Source of the DNA: an uncultured bacterium
GTDB taxonomy: Bacteria; Bacteroidota; Bacteroidia; Chitinophagales; Chitinophagaceae
Direction: 5' to 3'
Assembly (NCBI GenBank): GCA_903957405.1
Contig: CAJBPC010000565.1
Location: 1 to 10,743, forward strand
Length of the DNA stretch: 10,743 nt
The position numbers were made by a program, and so were the translations under genes. The notes beneath the pieces were generated by a model. That model was not told the DNA's origin. It was given only the letters and a program-made list of their open reading frames with translations, and did no database searches. The first letter of the stretch is position 1; each line of letters begins with the position of its first letter. Positions 1 through 6,328 of the stretch are shown here, in pieces.

Positions 1-11
1 CGGTGTGTTCG

Positions 12-521
12 TCAGGAATGAGGCCAACTCCAAGGCGAGTAATAAATGCAACACGAGCCGGAGGGCTCCCGCTCGAACTGCTGCTCCAGGGTTTGAAATG
101 CCTTGTTCACCTTATTCGTCAACCCGACTTTGTTCAGCGGGAGGCGAACAATACGCGCCTGCTCGGCGAGTGACTGGATGATGCTTTGACGGATCCACCA
201 CACGGCGTAAGAAATGAACTTGAAGCCGCGCGTCTCATCGAATCGCTGCGCGGCTTTGATAAGTCCGAGATTGCCCTCGTTGATCAGGTCAGGCAGCGAA
301 AGACCCTGGTTCTGGTACTGCTTGGCTACGGAAACTACAAACCTAAGGTTGGCTTTTGTAAGCCTTTCCAATGCCTTTTGGTCGCCTTTTCGAATCAGTT
401 TTGCCAGCCTGACCTCCTCCTCAGCATTAATCATTTCCACCTTCCCAATTTCCTGAAGGTATTTTTCCAGACTCTGTGATTCGCGATTGGTGATCGATTT
501 GCTGATCTTCAGCTGACGCAT
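12..521 (-). CDS. rpoD: RNA polymerase primary sigma factor RpoD, N-terminal part, frame broken near its end
   Basis: This is the housekeeping sigma factor that directs RNA polymerase to promoters. The readable part covers region 1.2 (about residues 16-48, around LEKYLQEIGKVEMINAEEE), all of region 2 (about 50-125, including LPDLINEGNLGLIKAAQRFD and the -10 recognition helix FISYAVWWIRQSI) and the start of region 3 (VRLPLNKVGLTNKVNKAF). I chose the ATG at 521 because family members begin MRQLKI; an ATG two codons upstream (527) is also possible. After FEREPS the frame runs into unrelated residues and stops at 12. A different frame from 36 down to 1 reads ALELASFLTNTP, which matches the expected continuation EPTxEELAxxL, so about 23 extra bases (37-59) separate the two parts. 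The rest of region 3 and region 4 lie outside the window. Either the extra bases are an assembly error near a contig end, or this copy is disrupted. Family identity is certain; the state of the gene is not. Confidence 0.93.
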   Translation of the reverse strand: MRQLKISKSITNRESQSLEKYLQEIGKVEMINAEEEVRLAKLIRKGDQKALERLTKANLRFVVSVAKQYQNQGLSLPDLINEGNLGLIKAAQRFDETRGFKFISYAVWWIRQSIIQSLAEQARIVRLPLNKVGLTNKVNKAFQTLEQQFEREPSGSCCIYYSPWSWPHS

Positions 522-846
522 GCTCATAGCGGAGTGGATTGTTTTTGTATCAGTTATCGAATAAGGACGGATTATCAGAGGGATAAACGATGGAGCTCAT
601 AAGATATTGTTAAAGCTCGGTCGGGATAACTTACCCGAGGTTACATCATTACTTGTTTAATTTGTTGAAATCAAATTAGTTAGTGGGATACCATTTATAG
701 TTTTTATTTCATTTTCAGGACATTAAGGCATGACGAAAAAAAAGATGTCCCCCAATACCGATATTTTTCTATTATTGCACAGTGTCGCAACCATAGTGGT
801 TTCCGGCATCGAAACAACACCACATTATATAAACAGTCCGAAAACA
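522..846. other. Divergent intergenic region between rpoD and the START-like gene
   Basis: This AT-rich gap must carry promoters for both flanking genes, but I find no exact TAnnTTTG box on either strand; the nearest plus-strand match is TAGTTTTT at 698-705, without a fitting -33 element. Two small inverted repeats are visible: TTATCAGAGGGATAA at 572-586 (5-bp arms) and TCGGG/CCCGA at 621-625 and 634-638 with an 8-base loop. Either could be an operator, but short repeats like these are expected by chance. An open frame from an ATG at 730 runs into the START-like gene; those extra 39 residues do not resemble the family. Confidence 0.4.
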
Positions 847-1224
847 ATGAGTAAGCAACTGTATACATTAGAATACCCGGTAAGATCTTCCGCCGCCATA
901 TTGTATGAATTCCTGTCGACACCTGCAGGGCTGCAGGAATGGTTCGCCGAAAAAGTGGATGAACGCGATGGCGTGTTCAGCTTCAGCTGGAATGGCTCCA
1001 CCGAAAAGGCAAAGATCCTCGAACGAGAAGATACCCGTTTCGTGCGCTACCGGTGGCTGCATGGACCGGAAAACGAATATTTCGAGTTCGCCATCGAAAA
1101 ATCGGAGGTTTCGAATCAAACCGTGCTCATCGTCAAAGACTTCGCAGAAAAGAAAGATATCCCCGATCAAAAAAGGCTTTGGGATTTTCAGGTCAATGAC
1201 CTTTTCCACCGCATCGGTAGCTGA
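847..1224 (+). CDS. START-like domain protein (AHSA1/SRPBCC type), Bacteroidota family
   Basis: The 125-residue protein belongs to a Bacteroidota family with a START-like (SRPBCC, AHSA1-related) helix-grip fold, which normally forms a cavity for a hydrophobic ligand; the ligand and role of this family are not known to me. Visible family features are the N-terminal strand LYTLEYPVRSSAAILYEFLS (residues 5-24), the LQEWFAEKVDERDG segment (29-42), the strands FSFSWNGSTEKAKILE (44-59) and FVRYRW (65-70), and the C-terminal helix LWDFQVNDLFHRIGS (111-125). No signal peptide is seen, so it should be cytoplasmic. I chose the ATG at 847 because the family begins at MSKxQLYTLEYPV; an in-frame ATG at 730 would add 39 unconserved residues. 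It is divergent from rpoD and convergent, with a 29-bp gap, with the next gene. Family assignment is confident, function is not. Confidence 0.88.
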   Translation: MSKQLYTLEYPVRSSAAILYEFLSTPAGLQEWFAEKVDERDGVFSFSWNGSTEKAKILEREDTRFVRYRWLHGPENEYFEFAIEKSEVSNQTVLIVKDFAEKKDIPDQKRLWDFQVNDLFHRIGS

Positions 1225-1253
1225 GGTGTGGCTGAAGATGTTCCGGACAGGGC

Positions 1254-1862
1254 CTATCTGGCCAATAACCTGATGATGTTTTTATAAGCGACCATAAGGT
1301 CTTGTTTCATTTCGTTGAATCCTGATATCGGAAATTTAAGCGCAAGCTTCGTGAAGTCACGGGCCGTGTATAATACGAGCCATTCGTCTTCGTCGATCAT
1401 ATCGACAGGCAGGTAGTTGTCATCTCCGAAATGATGCTCCCATTCATCAGGACCGATGCAGGCATGGAAACCCATTTCCTTCACCAATGCATAGTTGCCG
1501 ATGAGCTTCTCCTGGAAATGCTCCCTGTAGTTCCCTTTCATGTGCAGCGTCACGCTGAAGAAATTACCCCACCAGAACATGGTGCGGATGGCAAACACAT
1601 CATGCGGCCTGAAATACCTGGGGTAATCGAGGATGACATAAGGAAGCCCCAGATACCCCTCTCCGCGAGAGATCTTAGGTGCGATCTCAATGGCCGTTTC
1701 CAGGTCCTTTTCCATTGCGAGGATCTCCTGCTGCTGCAGCTCGGCAATGGACCCGAACAATTCATAGACTTTAGCGATGACGTTGTTTTTTGTAAGCATC
1801 ACACCGGCATCTGACGCCAAGGCGAGTTCCTCTGGCGAAAGTCTTACATTTGCATCGTTCAT
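1254..1862 (-). CDS. Uncharacterised conserved protein, about 202 residues
   Basis: I do not know a function for this protein. It appears soluble, with no signal peptide or clear membrane segment. The part that looks most conserved is residues 63-108, with KISRGEGYLGLPYVILDYPR followed by HDVFAIRTMFWWGNFFSVTL; the aromatic cluster FWWGNFF and the acidic tail around EWEHHFGDDNY (140-150) stand out. From memory, similar proteins occur as hypothetical proteins in other Bacteroidota, but I cannot test this. I chose the ATG at 1862 over the in-frame ATG at 1880 because a perfect -7 box on this strand (TATATTTG, 1874 to 1867) overlaps the upstream codons; transcription would then begin at or next to the 1862 ATG, giving an almost leaderless mRNA. 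The gene is divergent from the permease and convergent with the START-like gene. Confidence 0.8.
   Translation of the reverse strand: MNDANVRLSPEELALASDAGVMLTKNNVIAKVYELFGSIAELQQQEILAMEKDLETAIEIAPKISRGEGYLGLPYVILDYPRYFRPHDVFAIRTMFWWGNFFSVTLHMKGNYREHFQEKLIGNYALVKEMGFHACIGPDEWEHHFGDDNYLPVDMIDEDEWLVLYTARDFTKLALKFPISGFNEMKQDLMVAYKNIIRLLAR
1845..1852 (+). promoter_or_regulatory. Putative -7 promoter box for the LptF/LptG-family gene
   Basis: TACATTTG is an exact match to the Bacteroidota -7 element TAnnTTTG. It predicts a start of transcription near 1857-1860 and a leader of about 40 bases before the TTG at 1901. No convincing -33 TTTG is seen upstream. The box lies inside the first codons of the opposite gene. 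Confidence 0.45.
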
Positions 1863-1866
1863 CAGG

Positions 1867-1874
1867 CAAATATA
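1867..1874 (-). promoter_or_regulatory. Putative -7 promoter box for the uncharacterised gene 1254-1862
   Basis: Read on the minus strand this is TATATTTG, an exact TAnnTTTG match. Its end lies about five bases before the ATG at 1862, so the transcript would be leaderless or nearly so. It lies within the predicted leader of the divergent permease gene. A -33 element is not evident. Confidence 0.4.
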
Positions 1875-1900
1875 TCGCATTCAAACCTCCGATTCCTGCC

Positions 1901-3349
1901 TTGTTCAAGAAACTCGACAAACTCATCCTGAAGGCTTTCATAGGGCCTTTCATCGCCACATTCTTTGTGACACTTTTTGTGCTGGTGATGCAATTCTTCT
2001 GGAAATACATAGACGACCTCGTGGGGAAGGGGCTTGACCTGTTGAGCATCCTTGAGCTCACCGGATACGTCACGGTCACCGCCATCCCACTGGCCCTGCC
2101 GCTCGCGATACTGCTGTCTTCCATCATGACTTTCGGCAACCTGGGTGAGAGCTTCGAGCTCGTTGCGATAAAATCCGCAGGCATCCCCCTGCTGCGCTTC
2201 ATGCAACCCCTGCTCATCGTGAGCCTGCTGGTCAGTCTCTCCGCATTCCTCATCTCGAACTACGTCATACCCGTTGCACAACTCAAGTTCACCACGATGC
2301 TGTACGACATCCGCGTGGCGAAGCCCGCCTTCGACATCAAAGAGGGCGTCTTTTACACCAAACTGCCGGGCTTCGCCATCAAGGTCGGGAAAAAGGAAAA
2401 AGACGGCAATGGCATTGAGGAAATCATCATCTATGAAAACCAGTCCTCCCTGCAAGACAATGTCATCATCGCGGAAAAAGGCGTCATGCGCATCAGCAAC
2501 GACCGGAAATTCCTTGAATTCAACCTCGAGAACGGATGGCGGTACCAGGAAAAAGGCAGCTATGGCACCAAGGAAACAGAGTTTTACCGATTGGGATTCA
2601 AAAAATATAAGAAATCCTTTGACCTCAGCAGCTTTGAGGTGCTGAAGACACCCGACAGCCTCTTCAAAGGGAACTACATGATGCTGAATGTGAAGCAACT
2701 CGACAACGCCGCGGATACGCTGGTGAAGGCGACGACCCATACCGTCAAAGAACGCATGAACCGCGAAGTAAGCAGCTACTTTCTCTGCGGGAAGATGATG
2801 GATACGGGATGGATACCCGCCAAGCCCAAACCGGTACTGCGAAAAAAAGTGACGTCTTACGAGGATCTTGTGCCCGACAGCGCATTCAATACCAGCTTCC
2901 AACGGGCGACGGAAAAAGTATCCCTGATGAAATCCTCCCTTGACATGATCGCTTATGAGAACGACCAGCGCAGGAAAGAACTCCGGTATACCCTCATAGA
3001 ATTCCACAAGAAATACGCGCTCTCCTTCGCGTGCTTCGTGTTGTTCATGATCGGCGCACCCCTTGGCTCCATCATCCGCAAAGGAGGGTTGGGCATGCCA
3101 CTCGTCATCGCTGTCATATTCTTCCTGATATTCCACCTGATCAACATGTTTGGTGAAAAATTCGCACGCCAAGGCATCATGACGTCTCTCGGAGGCACCT
3201 GGATGTCCACGGCGATCCTCATACCCGTCGGCATCTTCCTGACCTATAAGGCGATGAATGACTCCCAACTCTTCAACAACGAATCCTATTTCAGGACGTA
3301 CCGCACCTTTGCAGAGAAATTGCAAAGATGGCGGGCCGCGCGCCGATGA
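1901..3349 (+). CDS. LptF/LptG-family permease (YjgP/YjgQ), lipopolysaccharide export
   Basis: This inner-membrane protein is of the LptF/LptG type, which with LptB forms the ABC transporter that extracts lipopolysaccharide and passes it to the LptC/LptA bridge. It has three N-terminal membrane segments (about residues 13-33, 58-78, 101-121), a periplasmic beta-rich jellyroll (about 133-248), a long insert (about 249-358), and three C-terminal segments (about 371-391, 397-417, 431-451). The cytoplasmic loop FGNLGESFELVAIKSAG (78-94) is the conserved coupling region, and EFHKKYALSFACFVLFMIGA precedes and enters the fourth segment. At 482 residues it is much longer than the roughly 360 of the E. 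coli proteins; the insert accounts for this. No ATG fits: in-frame TTG codons occur at 1850 and 1901. The 1901 codon gives MFKKLDKLILKAF, like the family start, and 1850 falls within the predicted -7 box. LptF and LptG cannot be told apart here. Confidence 0.92.
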   Translation: MFKKLDKLILKAFIGPFIATFFVTLFVLVMQFFWKYIDDLVGKGLDLLSILELTGYVTVTAIPLALPLAILLSSIMTFGNLGESFELVAIKSAGIPLLRFMQPLLIVSLLVSLSAFLISNYVIPVAQLKFTTMLYDIRVAKPAFDIKEGVFYTKLPGFAIKVGKKEKDGNGIEEIIIYENQSSLQDNVIIAEKGVMRISNDRKFLEFNLENGWRYQEKGSYGTKETEFYRLGFKKYKKSFDLSSFEVLKTPDSLFKGNYMMLNVKQLDNAADTLVKATTHTVKERMNREVSSYFLCGKMMDTGWIPAKPKPVLRKKVTSYEDLVPDSAFNTSFQRATEKVSLMKSSLDMIAYENDQRRKELRYTLIEFHKKYALSFACFVLFMIGAPLGSIIRKGGLGMPLVIAVIFFLIFHLINMFGEKFARQGIMTSLGGTWMSTAILIPVGIFLTYKAMNDSQLFNNESYFRTYRTFAEKLQRWRAARR

Positions 3350-3358
3350 GATTTGTGT

Positions 3359-3366
3359 TACCTTTA
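3359..3366 (+). promoter_or_regulatory. Possible -7 box for the superoxide dismutase gene
   Basis: TACCTTTA matches TAnnTTTG at all but the last base and lies 16 bases before the ATG at 3383, within the 33-bp gap after the permease gene. No -33 element is seen, so the dismutase gene may instead be read from the permease promoter. Confidence 0.25.
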
Positions 3367-3382
3367 ACCCAAATACTAGGAG

Positions 3383-4129
3383 ATGTCTGACAGAAGAAAA
3401 TTTCTGAAAACCACCATGAAAGGCGGAATGGCCATCGGAGCAGCTTCCATGCTGCCAGGGATGCTGGAGTCCTGCTCCATGCTATCAAAACCATCAGTCA
3501 CGCCGCCCCTGTTCATCACCCCGGCGACACAGGCACCGCTGGAATATCCCTTCAATGCCCTCGAACCGGTGATCGATGCGCAGACAATGGAATTGCATCA
3601 TACGAAACACGCTGCCGGATATGCCAAGAACCTCAGGGATGCCATGGCTGCAGAGTCCGTCCCCACGGGCACTTCGGTGGAAACCCTCATGGGCGGGATC
3701 TCCAGGTACTCGGTGAAGATGCGCAACAATGGAGGCGGACATTACAACCACGAATTATTCTGGAAATGCATGAAGCCGAATGCGGGATCGCAACCATCCG
3801 GCAAGCTGCTCGCAGCCATTGAATCAGGCTTCAACTCCTTCGGCACGTTCAAGTCGAAATTCACCGAAGCCGCCATAACCCGCTTCGGCAGCGGATGGGC
3901 CTGGCTATACATGGATAAAAACAATCAACTGCAGATAGCATCCACACCCAATCAAGACAACCCGCTGATGGATGTTTCCCCGGTAAAAGGCCTGCCATTG
4001 CTCTGTCTTGACGTATGGGAACACGCCTACTATCTGAAGTACCAGAACCGCAGAGGAGATTATGTCGACAACTGGTTCAAAGTGGTGAATTGGGAATTTG
4101 TCCAGAAAAGGTTTGAGGCTGCCTCGTGA
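3383..4129 (+). CDS. Exported Fe/Mn-family superoxide dismutase with Tat-like signal
   Basis: The enzyme converts superoxide to oxygen and hydrogen peroxide. All four metal ligands are present: His72 (in TMELHHTKH), His123 (in GGGHYNHELFW), Asp210 and His214 (in LDVWEHAYY). The active-site pattern is Mn-type rather than Fe-type: Gly at 119 where FeSOD has Gln, and Gln191 in STPNQDNPL, as in E. coli SodA; metal use cannot be proved this way. The first 30 or so residues form a signal sequence, with DRRKFLK matching the twin-arginine motif (Ser/Thr replaced by Asp), a hydrophobic stretch MAIGAASMLPGML, and then LESC31, a weak lipobox. The mature enzyme is therefore likely outside the cytoplasm, perhaps lipid-anchored. 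Residues 32-53 form a Pro/Thr-rich linker. AGGAG directly abuts the ATG, too close to act as a normal ribosome binding site. The gene follows the permease by 33 bp. Confidence 0.95.
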   Translation: MSDRRKFLKTTMKGGMAIGAASMLPGMLESCSMLSKPSVTPPLFITPATQAPLEYPFNALEPVIDAQTMELHHTKHAAGYAKNLRDAMAAESVPTGTSVETLMGGISRYSVKMRNNGGGHYNHELFWKCMKPNAGSQPSGKLLAAIESGFNSFGTFKSKFTEAAITRFGSGWAWLYMDKNNQLQIASTPNQDNPLMDVSPVKGLPLLCLDVWEHAYYLKYQNRRGDYVDNWFKVVNWEFVQKRFEAAS

Positions 4130-4156
4130 TGGCCTTCACCCTCTAAATACCGCCCC

Positions 4157-4672
4157 ATGGCGAATATCCGCATCATCGGAGCACTGTTCACCTTCACCAT
4201 CGCGATCATGATCCTGCTCAGGATCATGGGCGCTCCGTTGGAGACTCCGGACACGCCCTTGGGAATCGTCTCCCTCGAATTGGCCAATGATACGGCCGCC
4301 ATTCAAAAGATCCTGAGGGTATGGAGCGCCGTCCGGGTGACAGCGGCGGCCAATACGAACATTCTCGCAGATTTCATCTTCATCCCTTTTTACGCCCTGC
4401 TGTTCTATACCCTTTGTGGGAACATTGCCGTCAGATCTGGCGGATTGACCGCCCGGTCGGGCACTGCCATCGCTTTCGCATGCCTTATCGCAGGACTCCT
4501 AGATGTATTCGAGAACCTGCTCATGCTCTCCTCCCTCAACGGATGGTTCAATACGCTCACAGCCATCATGACGGCATCCCTTGCCTGGACGAAATTCGGG
4601 TTGCTGGCGATCGCATCGGCCTATATCATCCTCTTTGGAACATCCCTGCTGATGAGAAAGATCATCAGATAA
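4157..4672 (+). CDS. Uncharacterised four-helix membrane protein
   Basis: I recognise no characterised family. The 171-residue protein has four predicted membrane segments: about residues 5-25, 69-91, 102-124 and 146-166. Between the first two is a loop of about 40 residues (PLETPDTPLGIVSLELANDT onward) that looks extracytoplasmic. Polar residues inside or next to helices include Asp72 in LADFIFIPFYALL and Asp116, Glu119 and Asn120 in LLDVFENLLML; these could be functional. The charged tail MRKIIR suggests a cytoplasmic C-terminus. The gene follows the superoxide dismutase gene by 27 bp with no promoter box in between, so the two are probably co-transcribed. It is certainly a membrane protein; the function is unknown. 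Confidence 0.85.
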   Translation: MANIRIIGALFTFTIAIMILLRIMGAPLETPDTPLGIVSLELANDTAAIQKILRVWSAVRVTAAANTNILADFIFIPFYALLFYTLCGNIAVRSGGLTARSGTAIAFACLIAGLLDVFENLLMLSSLNGWFNTLTAIMTASLAWTKFGLLAIASAYIILFGTSLLMRKIIR

Positions 4673-4703
4673 AAACGCCACACCCTTGCCTGAAAAACAG
4701 CGC

Positions 4704-4778
4704 GTCGGAACTTCCCTAAATAGGCTCAGCCTTTGCCAGCACCTTCCGCTCAAAGGCAGTTAGGCCGACAAAGGCTGA
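4704..4778. repeat. Inverted-repeat cluster able to form two exclusive hairpins
   Basis: TCAGCCTTTG at 4726-4735 is perfectly complementary to CAAAGGCTGA at 4769-4778 (10 bp, 33-base loop). Part of the same left arm, GCCTTTG (4729-4735), also pairs with CAAAGGC at 4751-4757 (7 bp, 15-base loop), and this second fold can be enclosed by GTCGG (4704-4708) with CCGAC (4765-4769). The two folds exclude each other. There is no U-rich tract after either, so this is not a standard intrinsic terminator. It lies 31-106 bases after the stop of the membrane-protein gene and upstream of the predicted promoter of the dipeptidase gene, so it is probably in a 3' untranslated region. Confidence 0.5.
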
Positions 4779-4884
4779 TGTATGTCAAGCAATCGTAGGC
4801 ACAAATATAGACAGGTGTTTTGTCAATAACAAGTTAAAAATGCATAATTCTTTATTCCTCTGATTATTGGAGATGGCCGTGGAC

Positions 4885-4901
4885 TAATTCGCGAAGAATT
4901 A
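4885..4901. promoter_or_regulatory. 17-bp inverted repeat at the dipeptidase promoter, possible operator
   Basis: TAATTCGCGAAGAATTA has 6-bp perfect arms around a 5-base centre, and contains the smaller palindrome TTCGCGAA (4888-4895). Its right arm runs into the putative -7 box at 4900-4907, a normal position for a repressor site. No regulator gene is adjacent. Confidence 0.35.
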
Positions 4902-4907
4902 TCTTTA
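4900..4907 (+). promoter_or_regulatory. Putative -7 box for the M20 dipeptidase gene
   Basis: TATCTTTA matches TAnnTTTG except at the last base and lies 20 bases before the ATG at 4927, in an AT-rich stretch. No TTTG is found at the expected -33 distance. Confidence 0.35.
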
Positions 4908-4926
4908 CAGCATAAAACCCGTCACG

Positions 4927-6300
4927 ATGCAAGCTTGGAAAGAATATCAGGATCAGCACAAGGAACGTTTCCTGGAAGAATTACTGGAGTTATTGAGGAT
5001 CCCCTCCATCAGTGCGCGCAGCGAAAATAAAGATGACATGACCACCTGCGCGGAAGCTGTCAGGGAAAGTCTACTGAAGGCAGGTGCCGACAAAGTCGTC
5101 ATCTATCCCACGCCTGGGCATCCCATCGTGTATGGGGAAAAAATCACCGACCCCTCACTTCCGACGGTATTGGTATATGGCCACTATGATGTGCAGCCCC
5201 CGGATCCCCTGGAACTTTGGCATAGCGGTCCATTTGAGCCGGTGATCAAAGACGGGAAGATCTTCGCAAGGGGTGCCTGTGACGACAAAGGACAGTTCTA
5301 CATGCATGTGAAGGCACTTGAGACCATGGTTCAAACCCATAGCCTGCCGACGAACATTAAATTTTGTATAGAAGGCGAAGAAGAGATCGGATCCCCCAAC
5401 CTGGCGAACTTCGTCCGGGAAAACAGGGAATTGCTGAAGGCTGATGTCGTCCTGATCAGCGATACAGCGATGATCAGCATGGAACACCCATCCATCGACA
5501 TCGGCGTACGCGGACTGAGCTATATAGAAGTGGAAGTGTCTGGTCCGAACCGCGACCTGCACAGCGGGGTCTATGGCGGTGCCGTGGCCAATCCTGCAAC
5601 GATTTTGGCCCGGATGATCGCTTCCTGCCACGATGAAAACAACCATGTGACCATTCCCGGCTTCTACGACGATGTGGTGGAAGCCACACCAGAGGAACGA
5701 AGCATGATGGCGGCAGCACCCTATGACGAAGATGAATTCAAGAAGGACCTCGGCGTGGATGCCGTCTGGGGAGAGAAAGGCTTCACGACCAATGAGCGCA
5801 CCGGCATCCGGCCAACGATCGAAGTGAATGGCATCTGGGGTGGTTATACAGGAGAGGGTGCGAAGACCGTCCTGCCCGCGAAAGCCTCCGCGAAAATCTC
5901 CGCAAGGCTGGTCCCGAACCAATCATCCCGCACGATCACCGATAAACTGCTGAATTATTTCAAGAGCATCGCTCCGGCAGGCGTCACGGTGAAAGCAGAA
6001 GAACACCACGGCGGAGAACCCTATATGACACCGGTGGATTCCATCGCGTACAAAGCCGCCGCCGCGGCGATAGGCGATACCTTCGGCAAAACACCGATAC
6101 CCGTTCGGGGTGGAGGAAGCATCCCTATTTGCGCATTGTTCGAAAAGGAACTGAACATAAAAATCGTGTTCATGGGTTTCGGACTCGATAGCGACAACCT
6201 GCATTCGCCCAACGAGAAATACGAACTGTTCAATTTCTACAAGGGCATCGAGACCATTCCGCATTTCCACAAGCGTTTTGCGGAAATGAGCAGATCCTGA
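4927..6300 (+). CDS. M20-family metallopeptidase, CNDP/DUG1-like dipeptidase
   Basis: This is a di-zinc peptidase of the M20 group that includes carnosinase-like CNDP2 and yeast Dug1, which cleave dipeptides. The full catalytic set is visible: His86 and Asp88 in GHYDVQP, the bridging Asp in ARGACDDKG (119/120), the catalytic Glu pair in EGEEEIGS (152/153), Asp179 in ISDT and His426 in NLHSPNE. His212 in NRDLHSGVYGG matches the lid-domain histidine that enters the partner subunit's active site in CNDP2, and suggests a dimer. The lid/dimerisation domain covers about residues 195-365. The length of 457 is normal for the family, and there is no signal peptide, so it should be cytoplasmic. The exact substrate cannot be read from the sequence. 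It is probably transcribed alone from the promoter just upstream, and is convergent with the DPP IV gene 28 bp away. Confidence 0.95.
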   Translation: MQAWKEYQDQHKERFLEELLELLRIPSISARSENKDDMTTCAEAVRESLLKAGADKVVIYPTPGHPIVYGEKITDPSLPTVLVYGHYDVQPPDPLELWHSGPFEPVIKDGKIFARGACDDKGQFYMHVKALETMVQTHSLPTNIKFCIEGEEEIGSPNLANFVRENRELLKADVVLISDTAMISMEHPSIDIGVRGLSYIEVEVSGPNRDLHSGVYGGAVANPATILARMIASCHDENNHVTIPGFYDDVVEATPEERSMMAAAPYDEDEFKKDLGVDAVWGEKGFTTNERTGIRPTIEVNGIWGGYTGEGAKTVLPAKASAKISARLVPNQSSRTITDKLLNYFKSIAPAGVTVKAEEHHGGEPYMTPVDSIAYKAAAAAIGDTFGKTPIPVRGGGSIPICALFEKELNIKIVFMGFGLDSDNLHSPNEKYELFNFYKGIETIPHFHKRFAEMSRS

Positions 6301-6328
6301 GCCCTGACGACCGGGGATGAAACAGGAG

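Noticed and set aside
730..846. N-terminal extension of the START-like protein from an upstream ATG
   Set aside because: The 39 extra residues do not look like a signal peptide or a conserved part of the family, whose members begin at the 847 ATG.
1862..3325. A 487-codon open frame antisense to the permease gene
   Set aside because: Its translation is rich in His, Glu and Gly with no family resemblance, and it mirrors the codon use of the permease on the other strand. The permease has clear family motifs throughout.
4673..4884. Possible tRNA or small structured RNA gene
   Set aside because: No cloverleaf, T-loop or known RNA motif could be fitted; only the inverted repeats reported above are supported.
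5155..5922. A 255-codon frame antisense to the M20 dipeptidase
   Set aside because: It overlaps the catalytic and lid domains of a clear enzyme gene and shows no recognisable domain of its own.
6301..6328. Terminator between the convergent dipeptidase and DPP IV genes
   Set aside because: Only a 4-bp stem (GGAG/CTCC) can be drawn near 6324-6335 and there is no T-run.
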